Shown one piece after another: positions 1 to 10,041 of a stretch of DNA of 64,000 bases. Under the pieces are notes generated by a model, which was not told where the DNA came from, ran no database searches, and saw nothing but the letters and a program-made list of their open reading frames with translations. This DNA is from an uncultured bacterium. GTDB taxonomy: Bacteria > Verrucomicrobiota > Verrucomicrobiia > Verrucomicrobiales > V1-33. The stretch lies in NCBI GenBank assembly GCA_903954065.1, contig CAJBME010000250.1, forward strand, positions 1-64,000, in the 5' to 3' direction. The stretch's first letter is position 1, and the number at the start of each line of letters is the position of its first letter. A program made the translations under genes and the position numbers.

Positions 1-1
1 G

Positions 2-3000
2 GAGAGTTTGACGGACGGCAACCGCAGGACTTTCACTCATCCCAATGCCACGTCTGGCACGCGCGGGTTTTATTATCAAATTGATCTCGGGCGGGTGCGG
101 GTTCTCGATCGGATTGCGCTTTGGAGTCGACCTGATTGCTGTCCGGAGCGGCTGCGTCGGTATCGGGTGACGATTTTTGCGGATGGTGGGAATATTCCTG
201 GTCAGATCAACTGGTCGGGGGATGTGCGGATGGATGGCACGTATGTGGCGCGGGGGACGGCGGACACGATTGTGGCTGGGCAAGGGGCTGGTGTGCTTTT
301 TGGGGGCCGGTACCTTCGGATCGAGAATTTGGGTGGTGATGGCAGTAGCCCGCAGATTGCTGAGGTTGAGGCTTGGCCGGCGGCGGTGCCTGTCATTCGG
401 AGATTTGATACGGACGCGGGCAACCTCACGGTCACGGGACAGGCGGGCCGGCCTGGAGCCGCCGTCCTGGGGTGGCAGGTTGATAATGGGACGACGCTTT
501 CGATTGCGCCGGAGGTGGGACCGCTGGCCACCGCCACGGGTACGATCATGGTCAGGCCGGATGTGACCACCACCTACACACTGAGTGCCACCAACGCGGC
601 GGGCACCACGACCGCTACTCTGGTCATTGGTGTGGACGAACCGGAAACGCCTCCGTTGATCAGCGAGTTTCTGGCCTCTCCGGATGGCACGTATTTTGAC
701 GATGATGACGAGAGTGTCGACTGGATTGAAATTGCCAATCCCAACGTGTTTGCGCTCAATTTGAAGAACTATTCTTTGAGCGATGATCCGGCTCGCTTGG
801 TGCGGTGGGTATTTCCGTCGGTGACGGTGCCGGCTCGCGGTCATCTGGTCGTTTTTGCTTCGGGCAAGGCGCGTTGGGAGCCGGGGGCGCCGGCGCATAC
901 GAATTTCTCACTGAAGACGGATGGTGATTTTCTGGCGCTGACGGCTCCTGACGGGGTCACGGTATTGAGCCAGTTTCCGGCCACCTTTCCGGTGCCGGCG
1001 TCCTATCCTGAGCAGTCACGGGGGCGGAGTTACGGGCTGGATGCGGACGGGCGTGCCCGGTATTTCAGTCCGGCCACGCCGGGCGAACCGAACGGGGCTG
1101 GTTTCCTTGGGGTTGTTGAAAACCCGGTTTTCAGCGTGAATCGCGGGGTGTTTACTGGTCCGCAGACGGTGGCGGTGAGTACCTCTACTCCCGGTGCCAC
1201 GTTGCGGTACACGCTGGACGGGAGTGCGCCGTCGGCCACGACCGGTCTGGTCTACGCGGCGCCGCTGACGATCAGTACGACTACCGTCCTGCGCGTCATT
1301 GCCATCAAAGACGGTTTTGCGCCGGCCACCGTCATGACCCAGACGTATATTTTCCCGGAAGGCGTCAAGGCGTCGTCAGTCATGCGCACCAGCATCACCC
1401 GACATGCGACCTACGGGCCGCAGGTTATCCCGGCGCTGACCGACCTGCCCAGTCTCTCGATGGTGACGCCCCTCGCGATTCCCAACGGAGTGGATGTGCC
1501 GGCCTCCCTTGAGTTTATCGTCCCCAACGGGGCACCGGGCGAAGGGTTTCAGGAAAACTGTGGAGTGGAAAGATTTGGTGGCGACTACACGGATTTTGCC
1601 AAAAAGAGTTTCCGTTTCCATTTCCGCAAGTCATATGGAAACGGGCGGCTGAACTATCCCATTTTTAAGGGGTTTGAGCGCGGTCTGGCGCCGGTGACGA
1701 GTTTTAACTCATTGGATTTGAGGAATGGATCGCATGATATGGTGGATCGCGGGTTTTATTTATCCAATCCCTTTACGGACGCACTGATGCTGGACATGGG
1801 GCAATTGAGTCCGCACGGGCGCTGGGTGCATTTGTATTACAATGGCACGTATTGGGGCGTCTATCATTTGCGCGAGCGCTGGGATGCGGACATGCAGTCC
1901 GACTACCTTGGCGGGCAGCCGGAGGACTATGAATCTATCAATGGAAATCTCAATGTGGGCGGTTGGGCTGAGCCGGGCGATCCGTACGACGGTGACGGCA
2001 GCGCGTGGGCGCGCATTAAGTCGCTGCGGGGGAATTACGCGCAGGTGAAGTCGTATCTGAATGTTCCGAACTATGTCGATTACATGCTGACCTTCATGTT
2101 TGGTGATTCTGAAGATGAATACCGGGCGTCTGGAACCCGGGCGGCAGGATCCGGATTTCGGTTTATGATCAATGATGCGGACGGATGGTTGCGCACTTCG
2201 GCGGGAAACAATACGACGCGGTCCGCGCCGGGGCGGCAGCGGGGTGATGGCCCCGGCAGTATTTTTTCCATGTTATATAAAGAGGCGAATCAGGATTACC
2301 GGATGTTGTTGGCCGACCGCATTCAGAAGCACATGTTGAATGGTGGGGCCCTGACGCAGGCGCGCAACGTGGCGCGCCTTGACCAGCTGGCGGACGCGCT
2401 GGAGCGGCCGTTTATTGTGGAAAGCGCGCGTTGGAATTACCGCACGCCCAGCTCGTGGTTGACGGCCAAAAATCAGATTCGCAATTCTTGGTTGAATACG
2501 CGCTCGACGACTGTGCTTGGGCAGTATCGCAGTGCCGGGTTTCTCCCCAGTCTAGCGGCGCCGCTCTTCAGCCAGCGTGGCGGACAGGTGGCGGCCGGGG
2601 CGCGGATCTCTTTGACTGGCACTCTGGGCACAATTTATTATACAGACGACGGCTCGGATCCGCGGCTACCGGGCGGGGCGCTGGCGCCGTCGGCCCGGGC
2701 GGTGCCGACTGGAGTGGTGACCGAGCCGATGGTGGCCGCGGGGGCGCGCTGGAGGTGGTTCACGGATCAGGCTGGGCTAGGGGCTAGCAACGTGGTGGTG
2801 GGGCAGGCGGGTTATGATGCCACGCATTGGAAGCATCCTGATTTTGATGATACGGCGTGGGGCGAAGGGCTGGCCGAGCTGGGGTATGGCGAGGATGACG
2901 AGGCCACGGTGTTACCGTTTGGCGATCCGATCGACCGGTACCGAACCGTTTATTTTCGTCATGCCTTCTCGCTTCCGGTGGATTCGACGGTGACGGCGGC

Positions 3001-4213
3001 TACTTTGCGTCTCAAGCGGGATGACGGGGTGATTGCCTATATCAATGGTGTGGAGCGGGCGCGCGATGGATTGATTGATGTGGTGACGGGCGAGTCGTTG
3101 GCCCTCACGGCGGCGGACGATGGCAAGAATTTTCTAAGTTTCACGGTCCCGCCGGCCGCCTTCCGCAGTGGTCGCAATGTGTTGGCCGTGGAGCTGCATC
3201 AATCGACGGCGAGCAGCAGTGATGCGAGTTTTGATGCTGAGTTGGTGGTGACTCGCACGACGGGTGGTGATTCTGGAGTGGAAATCACTCGCAACACGTT
3301 GGTCCGGGCGCGCGCGCGCAATGCCGGTCAATGGTCGGCCTTGGATGAAGCCTTTTTTCAAGTGGCGGCCACGCCGGTGGCGCCCGGCGAGGTGGTCTTC
3401 TCGGAAATCAACTACCATCCGGGCACTGCGGCGGCCGAGGAATTTGTGGAACTGCAGAATATTTCCACGGCGGCCGTCAACCTGCGCGGGTGCCGACTGA
3501 CCGAGGGTATCGAGTACAGTTTTCCTGACAACCGCGATACATTTCTGGGGCCAGGTCAGCGGCTGGTGGTGGTCGAGGACATTTTCGCCTTCCAGCAGAA
3601 ATACGGACTTGAGGTGCCGGTGACGGGAAGATATGCCGGCCGTTTAGCGAATCAAGGTGGGGGTGTGGTGTTGGTGGCCCCCGGCGGCGCAGAACTGGCC
3701 CGCGCCCGGTATGACGATATCGAGCCTTGGCCCTCGGGTGCTGACGGCGGCGGATGGACGCTGGTTCGGCGGCCGGGCTCGGCCGATCAGAATCAGGCCG
3801 CTTCGTGGTGGAGCAGCGCGGCGGTCGCCGGTACTCCTGGGGGTACTGATACTCTTCGTTTTCAGGGTGATCCCGATGGGGATGGCGATCGCGACGGCGT
3901 CTCCGCCTTGGTGGAACATGCGCTGGGCACCAGTGATGCCGATTCCGCATCCGGGTCGAGTGGCGTGCAGGCCAGTCCGGGGGGGAATGGGGCGGTGATG
4001 GTGGTCGTGCGCCGCAACCTGCGTGCGGAGGATGTCGTTTGCCGGATCGAGACCTCGCAGGATCTTGACACGTGGTTGCCGTCGTCCACTGAGCCTACGC
4101 TGGTTTTACAAGTGGCACACGGTGATTCTACGGTCACTGAGACGTGGGCGGTGGCGGTGCCGGCCCCGGCTAACACGGTTTTTGTCAGGGTCCGCGTCGA
4201 GCCGTCACTGTAG
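2..4213 (+). CDS. Giant secreted CotH-kinase/lamin-tail protein, 5' end cut by window edge
   Basis: The frame is open to the window edge, so the true N-terminus and signal peptide are missing; the first possible start (TTG at 8) already lies inside a domain. Counting from there, residues 1-125 look like an F5/8 type C (discoidin) fold (YYQIDLG..., GGRYLRIENLG). An Ig-like segment follows, a lamin-tail domain near 215-335 (DWIEIANP, LKNYSLSDDP), a chitobiase C-terminal-like domain near 370-450 (TLRYTLDGSAPS) and a CotH kinase-like region near 500-760 (GRWVHLYYNGTYWGVYHLRE, later NDADGW). A jelly-roll-like module near 935-1105 (AYINGVERAR), a second lamin-tail domain from about 1127 and a calcium-loop-like stretch (DPDGDGDRDG) near 1287 come next. 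The last residues form a short tail shared with other secreted proteins here. CotH proteins are Fam20C-related kinases in Bacillus spores; the substrate here is unknown. Domain calls are by eye. Confidence 0.85.
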   Translation, partial: ESLTDGNRRTFTHPNATSGTRGFYYQIDLGRVRVLDRIALWSRPDCCPERLRRYRVTIFADGGNIPGQINWSGDVRMDGTYVARGTADTIVAGQGAGVLFGGRYLRIENLGGDGSSPQIAEVEAWPAAVPVIRRFDTDAGNLTVTGQAGRPGAAVLGWQVDNGTTLSIAPEVGPLATATGTIMVRPDVTTTYTLSATNAAGTTTATLVIGVDEPETPPLISEFLASPDGTYFDDDDESVDWIEIANPNVFALNLKNYSLSDDPARLVRWVFPSVTVPARGHLVVFASGKARWEPGAPAHTNFSLKTDGDFLALTAPDGVTVLSQFPATFPVPASYPEQSRGRSYGLDADGRARYFSPATPGEPNGAGFLGVVENPVFSVNRGVFTGPQTVAVSTSTPGATLRYTLDGSAPSATTGLVYAAPLTISTTTVLRVIAIKDGFAPATVMTQTYIFPEGVKASSVMRTSITRHATYGPQVIPALTDLPSLSMVTPLAIPNGVDVPASLEFIVPNGAPGEGFQENCGVERFGGDYTDFAKKSFRFHFRKSYGNGRLNYPIFKGFERGLAPVTSFNSLDLRNGSHDMVDRGFYLSNPFTDALMLDMGQLSPHGRWVHLYYNGTYWGVYHLRERWDADMQSDYLGGQPEDYESINGNLNVGGWAEPGDPYDGDGSAWARIKSLRGNYAQVKSYLNVPNYVDYMLTFMFGDSEDEYRASGTRAAGSGFRFMINDADGWLRTSAGNNTTRSAPGRQRGDGPGSIFSMLYKEANQDYRMLLADRIQKHMLNGGALTQARNVARLDQLADALERPFIVESARWNYRTPSSWLTAKNQIRNSWLNTRSTTVLGQYRSAGFLPSLAAPLFSQRGGQVAAGARISLTGTLGTIYYTDDGSDPRLPGGALAPSARAVPTGVVTEPMVAAGARWRWFTDQAGLGASNVVVGQAGYDATHWKHPDFDDTAWGEGLAELGYGEDDEATVLPFGDPIDRYRTVYFRHAFSLPVDSTVTAATLRLKRDDGVIAYINGVERARDGLIDVVTGESLALTAADDGKNFLSFTVPPAAFRSGRNVLAVELHQSTASSSDASFDAELVVTRTTGGDSGVEITRNTLVRARARNAGQWSALDEAFFQVAATPVAPGEVVFSEINYHPGTAAAEEFVELQNISTAAVNLRGCRLTEGIEYSFPDNRDTFLGPGQRLVVVEDIFAFQQKYGLEVPVTGRYAGRLANQGGGVVLVAPGGAELARARYDDIEPWPSGADGGGWTLVRRPGSADQNQAASWWSSAAVAGTPGGTDTLRFQGDPDGDGDRDGVSALVEHALGTSDADSASGSSGVQASPGGNGAVMVVVRRNLRAEDVVCRIETSQDLDTWLPSSTEPTLVLQVAHGDSTVTETWAVAVPAPANTVFVRVRVEPSL

Positions 4214-4315
4214 CGGCTGGGGCGGGGCGGTCGAGTGGTCGGCCGTTTCATTTGTGCTGTTTGATCCATTTCGCTCGACAATCAGCGCCAGTTCATTATC
4301 GGGCACTTTAATCAT

Positions 4316-5383
4316 ATGAGAATCTTGGTAGCCTCTGATAAATGGAAGGGCTCGTTGAGCGCTCCGGCGGCATGTGCGGCTATGCGGTGTGGGTTGAAGG
4401 TTCTCTGGCCTGAGGCGGAGATTCTTGAGCGTCCGATTGCGGACGGCGGGGAGGGGACGGCGGAGGCGTTGGCGGCCGCCTGTGCCGGGCGGTGGATGAC
4501 GGCCACGGTGACCGGTCCGCTGGGCGATCCCGTGTTGGCGGGATATGCGTTGTTGCCTGATGGGACGGCGGTGATTGAGATGGCGGCGGCGGCGGGGCTC
4601 GTGTTGACGAACGGGCGGCTGGATCCATGGCAGGCGACGACGCGCGGGGTGGGGGAACTGATGCTCGATGCGGTGGCCCGAGGGGCGCGGCGATTGATCA
4701 TTGGGCTCGGTGGTAGTGCGACCAACGATGCGGGAGCGGGTCTGGCCGCGGCCCTAGGCTGGGAATTTGAGGCCCTTCCCATTGCCTCCCATGTGGTGGC
4801 GCCTCCGGCGGCGCCGTGGACGGTGGAAACGCTGGCGGCCTGTGACGTGACCAATCCGTTGCTCGGACCACGCGGGTGCACCCGAGTTTTTGGTCCGCAG
4901 AAAGGCGTGCGAGACGAAGATTTTTCCGCCTTCGAGCAGGCCTTATCCAGCCTAGCCTCGTTTTTTCCGACGGAAATCGCCGTCACTCCGGGCGCGGGGG
5001 CTGCCGGAGGCCTCGGCTTCGGATTGATGGCATTTTGCGGAGCGCGTCTGGTCTCCGGCTTCGGCATCGTCTCTGAGTTGCTGAAGCTTGAGGAAAGTGT
5101 GGCCGCGGCAGATTTAATTGTGACGGGTGAGGGCAGTTTGGATGAGCAGACACTCAATGGCAAAGGCCCGCATGGAGTGGCCGAACTGGCTCGCCGCCAT
5201 GGACGGCCCGTTGTGGCCATCGGTGGACGGGTCACGGAAGCGGCGCAGGCAGGTTTCACTTGCACTGTAGCCGCCACTCCGCCCGACATGCCATTGGATG
5301 AAGCCATGCGCCGGGCGCCCGAATTGATTGAAGCGGCCATCATCCGGGCTGCGCCGGCGTTGCGACATCTGATGGGTGGGTGA
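4316..5383 (+). CDS. glxK: Glycerate 2-kinase (GlxK/GarK family)
   Basis: This 355-residue cytoplasmic enzyme should phosphorylate D-glycerate to 2-phosphoglycerate, feeding glyoxylate or tartronate products into glycolysis. The N-terminus (MRILVASDKWKGSLSA) and the IADGGEGTAEAL motif are hallmarks of the glycerate kinase type-1 family. A glycine-rich LIIGLGGSATNDAGAG segment near residue 125 and LIVTGEGSLDEQT near residue 263 complete the family pattern. The length is slightly under the usual 370-380 residues. The ATG start leads directly into the conserved strand. It stands alone, about 100 bp after the giant secreted protein and 143 bp before fabD, so no pathway partner is visible. The symbol could equally be garK. 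Confidence 0.93.
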   Translation: MRILVASDKWKGSLSAPAACAAMRCGLKVLWPEAEILERPIADGGEGTAEALAAACAGRWMTATVTGPLGDPVLAGYALLPDGTAVIEMAAAAGLVLTNGRLDPWQATTRGVGELMLDAVARGARRLIIGLGGSATNDAGAGLAAALGWEFEALPIASHVVAPPAAPWTVETLAACDVTNPLLGPRGCTRVFGPQKGVRDEDFSAFEQALSSLASFFPTEIAVTPGAGAAGGLGFGLMAFCGARLVSGFGIVSELLKLEESVAAADLIVTGEGSLDEQTLNGKGPHGVAELARRHGRPVVAIGGRVTEAAQAGFTCTVAATPPDMPLDEAMRRAPELIEAAIIRAAPALRHLMGG

Positions 5384-5526
5384 TGCGGTTGGGATACGTG
5401 ATGGGTATTGATGGGGCTGTTTCGCCAGCCAGCGACGGATGGTGCCGCCCCCAAACGGGTTCACACCTGTTTCGCTCAAGAACCGTTGATTTGCCAAGCG
5501 GGCTGCCAGCTGCTAGCGCTTAGGGA

Positions 5527-6459
5527 ATGAGTCATTCTGTTGTTCTTCTATTTTCGGGTCAGGGTGCGCAAAAAGTTGGGATGGGCGGTGATTTGGCGGC
5601 GGTTTCACCGGCGGCGGCGGAGCTTTTTGCGATGGCCGAGCAGGCGTTGGATTTTGATTTAACCACGGTGATGATGAACGGTCCGGCGGAGGTTTTGACC
5701 CGGACGAGTTATTGTCAGCCGGCCTTGTATTTGCATGGTTTGGCGGTGTTGGCGGCCTTGCGGGAGCGGGTTCCCTCGTTGCAGGTGGCAGCGTGTGCGG
5801 GGCTTTCGTTGGGCGAGTTTACGGCGCACGCGGCGGCGGGGACATTTTCCGTGGTCGACGGGCTTCATTTGGTGGCGGCGCGCGGTCGTTTTATGGATGA
5901 GGCTTGCGCTGAGTCGGCGGGAGCGATGGCGGCGATGATTGGTGGTGAGGAAGCGGCGGTGCGGGAGCTGGCGGCTGAGTGTGATGTGGATGTGGCGAAT
6001 TTTAATGCTCCTGGGCAAATTGTGCTGTCGGGCAGCCAGCCGGGCATTGCCCTGGCGGTGGAGAGGGCGAAGTCGAAGGGCATTCGCATGGCCAAGCCGT
6101 TGCAGGTGGCGGGGGCTTACCACAGTCGGCTCATGCAGCCGGCGCAGGAAAAACTGGCGGTGGCGTTGGCGGGTGTGCCCATGAAAAGTCCGGTGGTGCC
6201 GGTGATTGCCAATGTGACGGCGCGGGAGGTCAGTGATCCGGCAGAAATCCGGAGTTCTTTGGAGGCGCAGGTGACGGGTTCTGTGCGTTGGACAGAATCG
6301 ATGCAATGTTTGCGTGCCGCTGGCCACGAAGTCTTTCTGGAACTCGGGCCGGGCGGAGTGCTGTCGGGGTTGATGGGCCGCATTGACAAGGCCGCGCGAG
6401 TGATGGCGATTGAGGATTTGGCGTCGCTGGACAAGGTAGCAGCCGAGCTGGCGGGTTGA
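5527..6459 (+). CDS. fabD: Malonyl-CoA:ACP transacylase
   Basis: FabD moves malonyl from CoA to acyl carrier protein, supplying extender units for fatty acid synthesis. The protein has 310 residues, the normal length, and begins with the family signature LLFSGQGAQKVGMG. The nucleophile serine lies in CAGLSLGEFTAHAAAG; the residue before it is leucine, where most FabD proteins have histidine (GHSLGE). The arginine that binds the malonyl carboxylate is in VAARGRFMDEA, and the catalytic histidine is in AGAYHSRLM near residue 198. A purine-rich TAGGGA sits just before the ATG. It lies outside any fab cluster and ends convergently with the transglutaminase gene. Confidence 0.95.
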   Translation: MSHSVVLLFSGQGAQKVGMGGDLAAVSPAAAELFAMAEQALDFDLTTVMMNGPAEVLTRTSYCQPALYLHGLAVLAALRERVPSLQVAACAGLSLGEFTAHAAAGTFSVVDGLHLVAARGRFMDEACAESAGAMAAMIGGEEAAVRELAAECDVDVANFNAPGQIVLSGSQPGIALAVERAKSKGIRMAKPLQVAGAYHSRLMQPAQEKLAVALAGVPMKSPVVPVIANVTAREVSDPAEIRSSLEAQVTGSVRWTESMQCLRAAGHEVFLELGPGGVLSGLMGRIDKAARVMAIEDLASLDKVAAELAG

Positions 6460-6505
6460 GTGGCGGCGGTTTCAGCAGACGGCCTTAGCGGCGGCGGAGA
6501 TTTCC

Positions 6506-7384
6506 TCAACTGGCGGGACTGACATCGACTTCGACCTGTAGCCATTGTTCACCGGCGCCCCAGGTGACGCCGCGGAGCGGGCTGACATCTAGAAAGTCCC
6601 GTCCCCAGGCGATGGTGATGTGCCGGTCACCCGGCATCAGGTCGTTGGTGGGATCGAGGTCGATCCATCCCAGATCATCACCGCAGAAAAGGGAAACCCA
6701 CGCGTGCGAAGCATCGGCGCCGACGAGTCTTTCCTGACCGGGAGGGGGGATGGTTTCGAGATAGCCGCTGACATAACGGGCGGCCAGACCCATGGAACGA
6801 AGACATCCGATCAGAATATGGGCAAAGTCTTGGCAGACACCGCGGCGTTTGGTAAAAGCATCGGTGACCAGAGTGGCCACATCCGTCGCCACCGGATCAA
6901 AGGTGAAGTCAGTAAAAATCCGGTGATTCAGCTCGGCTGCGGCTTCGAGGACCGGTCGCCCCGGGGGAAAGCTCGGGCGAGCATATTCGGCAAAAATGGC
7001 GTCGGGTCCAACCAAAGGCGAGGCGAAGCGGAATTCAGCCGCCATGGCCGCTCCGGCCGCTCCGTCGCCACGCACCATCTCGACAATTTGCTCCCACGCC
7101 GGCGTCGCGGCCGGTCCATTCTTCGGGGGGGCGCTCACTTCCACATAACTCCGGGCCATGACCTCGAGTCGGGAATGCGAACCTGAGAGTTCGAAATAAA
7201 CCGCTTGGTTGCCGTAGGCATCAAGTCGGGAGACGCGGGCCACCGGTTCTGGCACGATCTCGAGCTCGTGCCACGGGCATTTTTGGTGGGGTAGTGGGCG
7301 TGGCCCCAGCCGTGCCACGTGGTGCGAGACGGTGACCGGACACTCGTACGTGTACAGCGTGCGATGGACGATGTGGTATCTCAT
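6506..7384 (-). CDS. Transglutaminase-like cysteine protease family protein
   Basis: This 292-residue protein has the bacterial transglutaminase-like N-terminal beta domain (MRYHIVHRTLYTYECPVTVS, residues 1-85) followed by the papain-like core. The catalytic triad is visible: Cys184 in RRGVCQDFAH, His227 in ADASHAWVS and Asp244 in GWIDLDPTND. There is no signal peptide, so it should be cytoplasmic. Its start is 33 bp after the end of the ATP-grasp/alpha-E gene, and the three proteins are a known conserved association (COG1305, COG2308, COG2307), sometimes with the Anbu peptidase, which is absent here. The family is predicted to make or cleave peptide or isopeptide bonds. The real substrate is unknown. 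Confidence 0.92.
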   Translation of the reverse strand: MRYHIVHRTLYTYECPVTVSHHVARLGPRPLPHQKCPWHELEIVPEPVARVSRLDAYGNQAVYFELSGSHSRLEVMARSYVEVSAPPKNGPAATPAWEQIVEMVRGDGAAGAAMAAEFRFASPLVGPDAIFAEYARPSFPPGRPVLEAAAELNHRIFTDFTFDPVATDVATLVTDAFTKRRGVCQDFAHILIGCLRSMGLAARYVSGYLETIPPPGQERLVGADASHAWVSLFCGDDLGWIDLDPTNDLMPGDRHITIAWGRDFLDVSPLRGVTWGAGEQWLQVEVDVSPAS

Positions 7385-7417
7385 GGCTGATGGCGGCGGC
7401 AGGTTCCGTATTTCCGG

Positions 7418-9973
7418 TCATCGCACCTTGGGCAGGGCGTGATTGAAGTAGTGGGCGGTCAGGAGTTCCGAGTAGTTTTCCAATCCGTGAACGAGTCGCT
7501 GGCACATGGCGGCCACCCGGTGGGAGGAAGCCTCTGGGTCGATGGCAACCAGCGCCTGCAGACTGAAGCTGGAGAGGTCCGAGAGGAGCCGGTCGGCCGC
7601 CTCTTTTTCTTGGGCGGAGCCGGCGCTCGTGGCTTCGCGCGGGAGCTGGGCGCTTTGGCGGGCCATCCAGTGGAGCTGAAAGGCGGCGGAACGTGGATTT
7701 GTTTCGTCGGAGATGAGCAGGTCCATGACGGGCAGCAGCTGGGGGGCTGCCACATGCAGCCGCCGGTACGTCATGGTGCTGTCGCACAATTCGAGCAAGG
7801 GAAGGAGAAACGACGGCAGTCCGGCATGGGCGCAAGCGGCTTCGCGGCAAAGGTCCAGCACATTGACGGCGCGTTCGACGCGCCGTCCTAGCTCCAGAAA
7901 CCGCCATCCATGACCTCGGGTCATGTTTTCCGCCTCCATGCCCGCTAGCGCAGCCAAGCTTAAAATCAGGGTGTCCAGCTGGTCCAGAAGCGCGGCCGGC
8001 GTGATGGTGGCCTGATCTGCGGGGGCCGCCAAGGATTCGAGGCGATTGATCAGCCGCCACATGTCGTCCGAAAGCCGGTCGCGGGCGGCCGAGGCATTAT
8101 AGCGCAGCCGCTGGGCCAGAGCTGGCACGGCGTCAGCGACGGTCGGGTCGGCTAATAGCGGGCGCAGCCGGTCGAGCGGCTGTCGAGCGGCTTCTTCTTC
8201 CCTCTCTTGTTCTTCTTCGTCCTGAGGGGGAGCGGTTTCTTTCCGGCGGCGCGGGAGTTTTTTGGTATGCCAGAGGAGGTGCATGACGACCTCTAGTTCT
8301 GCGGTTTGTTGGCCGGTGTCTTCGCCGATCATGCGGCTGAGTCCGGCGCGGGCCATGCGGACGATGTGTTCGAGTCGTTCGGCGTAGCGGCCGAGCCAGA
8401 ACAGGTGGTCGGCGAGTCGGCTGGGCACGCCGCCGGCTGGGCGTGCGGGCCGGACCACGATGGGGGTGGCTGGTCCGTGGGGGCTGGTGTCGCGTTCGTC
8501 TCCGATGACCCAGGTGTCTTTGCTCAGGCCGCCGTATTGCATGGTGACGATGGAGCCGGCGACGTCATTGCTGACGCGGGTCAGTCCACCTGGTAGGGTG
8601 AGGTGGCCGTCTGGGGTGGCCAGGGTGTAGGCGCGCCAGACGAGTCGTCGCGGTTCGAGGCGTCCTTCGTGCCATGTGGGCGCGGTGGAGAGGGCTAGCG
8701 GTTCTTGGGCGACGAAAAAATCTGGGGTGGCGGCCACTCGGGCGAGGATGGCGGATTTTTCGGGTGGTGTGGCGTGGGCGAGGAAGACGGGGGGCTGGCG
8801 AATACCGACGAAGGCGCCCTTGATGACCCAGCGGTCGCGTTCGGCCAGCACGGCTTCGCGTTCACGGTGTTGACCTAGCCACCAGGTTCCGACTTGGGGT
8901 AGTTGGAGGTCTTCGCCCAGCAGGTGGCGGCAGAGGCCAGGTAAAAACGGAAAGAGGGCGGCGGTTTCGACCACGCCCGCTCCGAGGGTATTAACGACGG
9001 TGACGTGGCCAGAGCGGCTGGCTTCGGTCAACCCGGTGACGCCGAGCCATGCGTCGGCGCGCAATTCGAGCGGGTCGCAAAACACGTCATCGACGCGCCG
9101 GATGATGACATCGACGCGGCGCAGTCCTTCCAGTGTTTTGAGGTAGACCCAGCGGTCGCGGACGGTGAGGTCGGCGCCCTCGACCAGCGGGAACCCAAGC
9201 TGGCGGGCTTTGAAGGCGTGTTCGAAATAGGTTTCGTTGAACGGGCCTGGAGTGAGCAGCACGACCAGTGGTTCGCGGCGTCGAGAGGGTGACCATGCTT
9301 GGAGCCCGAGGCGCTGGTTCTCGGTGAAATCGGCCAGCGGGCGCACGCCGCAGTTGCGGAAAATATCCGGGCAGACTTGGGCCAGCACGGTTCTGTTTTC
9401 CAGGGCGTATCCATCGCCGGACGGGGCTTGGGCGCGGTCGGCCAGCACCCGCCAACGTCCGTCCGGGCCGCGGGCGAGGTCGGTTCCGACCATCGTCAGG
9501 CGCGGGGCACGCCCACCCGGCCCCCATGCCTCGCGGAGATACCCCGGATTGCCCAGCACGAGTGCGGAGGGCAGCCATCCATCATGGAGAAGCCGTTGCG
9601 GGCCGTAGAGGTCGTCCAGAATAAGGTTGAGCAGGATGGCCCGCTGGCGCAGCCCGGTGGAAATCGCGTCGAATTCGCGGCGTTGGATAAGGAGGGGCAG
9701 GGCGTCCAGTTGCCATGGGCGGCTGGCGCCGCGGGCGTCTGAATACACATTATAAGTAGCCCCATGATCGCGCAGCAGGCGGGCCATTTCTTTACTGCGA
9801 TCATGCCAGTGGGCCGGGGACAAATGCGCGGTCGCCGCCACAAAATCACCCCAGCCCGGGCGCACGGCGCCGTGGGTGTCCACTGCCTCGTCCCATGATC
9901 CAGTCGGTGGACGGTAGCTGTCCAGCCAATGGCCCGCCGTTTCTCCGGAGAGTGACGGGGCGGGTGCGGCCAT
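7418..9973 (-). CDS. Circularly permuted ATP-grasp / alpha-E fusion protein
   Basis: With the ATG at 9973 (MAAPAPSLSG) the protein has 851 residues; the open frame reaches 10171, but that would overlap the upstream gene by 130 bp with implausible sequence. Residues from about 60 to 500 match the circularly permuted ATP-grasp family COG2308 (YNVYSDARG, LILDDLYGPQRLL, VVLLTPGPFNETYFEHA). The part from about 515 to the end matches the helical alpha-E domain COG2307 (SRLADHLFWLGRYAERLEHI). In most bacteria these are two adjacent genes; here they are fused through a charged linker (residues near 580-600). The ATP-grasp half is predicted to ligate an amine to a carboxylate, perhaps forming a peptide tag or small peptide. 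It is co-directional with the transglutaminase downstream and the membrane protein upstream. Confidence 0.93.
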   Translation of the reverse strand: MAAPAPSLSGETAGHWLDSYRPPTGSWDEAVDTHGAVRPGWGDFVAATAHLSPAHWHDRSKEMARLLRDHGATYNVYSDARGASRPWQLDALPLLIQRREFDAISTGLRQRAILLNLILDDLYGPQRLLHDGWLPSALVLGNPGYLREAWGPGGRAPRLTMVGTDLARGPDGRWRVLADRAQAPSGDGYALENRTVLAQVCPDIFRNCGVRPLADFTENQRLGLQAWSPSRRREPLVVLLTPGPFNETYFEHAFKARQLGFPLVEGADLTVRDRWVYLKTLEGLRRVDVIIRRVDDVFCDPLELRADAWLGVTGLTEASRSGHVTVVNTLGAGVVETAALFPFLPGLCRHLLGEDLQLPQVGTWWLGQHREREAVLAERDRWVIKGAFVGIRQPPVFLAHATPPEKSAILARVAATPDFFVAQEPLALSTAPTWHEGRLEPRRLVWRAYTLATPDGHLTLPGGLTRVSNDVAGSIVTMQYGGLSKDTWVIGDERDTSPHGPATPIVVRPARPAGGVPSRLADHLFWLGRYAERLEHIVRMARAGLSRMIGEDTGQQTAELEVVMHLLWHTKKLPRRRKETAPPQDEEEQEREEEAARQPLDRLRPLLADPTVADAVPALAQRLRYNASAARDRLSDDMWRLINRLESLAAPADQATITPAALLDQLDTLILSLAALAGMEAENMTRGHGWRFLELGRRVERAVNVLDLCREAACAHAGLPSFLLPLLELCDSTMTYRRLHVAAPQLLPVMDLLISDETNPRSAAFQLHWMARQSAQLPREATSAGSAQEKEAADRLLSDLSSFSLQALVAIDPEASSHRVAAMCQRLVHGLENYSELLTAHYFNHALPKVR

Positions 9974-10041
9974 GGTGGAAAGAGAAGAAATGGCAGAAAT
10001 AAAGGATGAGAGACAGGGCAGATCGCCGGTGCAGGTAGAGG

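Noticed and set aside
2160..2190. Loss of the CotH metal-binding motif in the first giant protein
   Set aside because: PWDxD is absent, but NDADGW at the equivalent place keeps the two Asp residues, so inactivity cannot be claimed.
4312..5454. 380-codon minus-strand frame opposite glycerate kinase
   Set aside because: Pro/Ala/Ser-rich antisense shadow of a clearly conserved enzyme.
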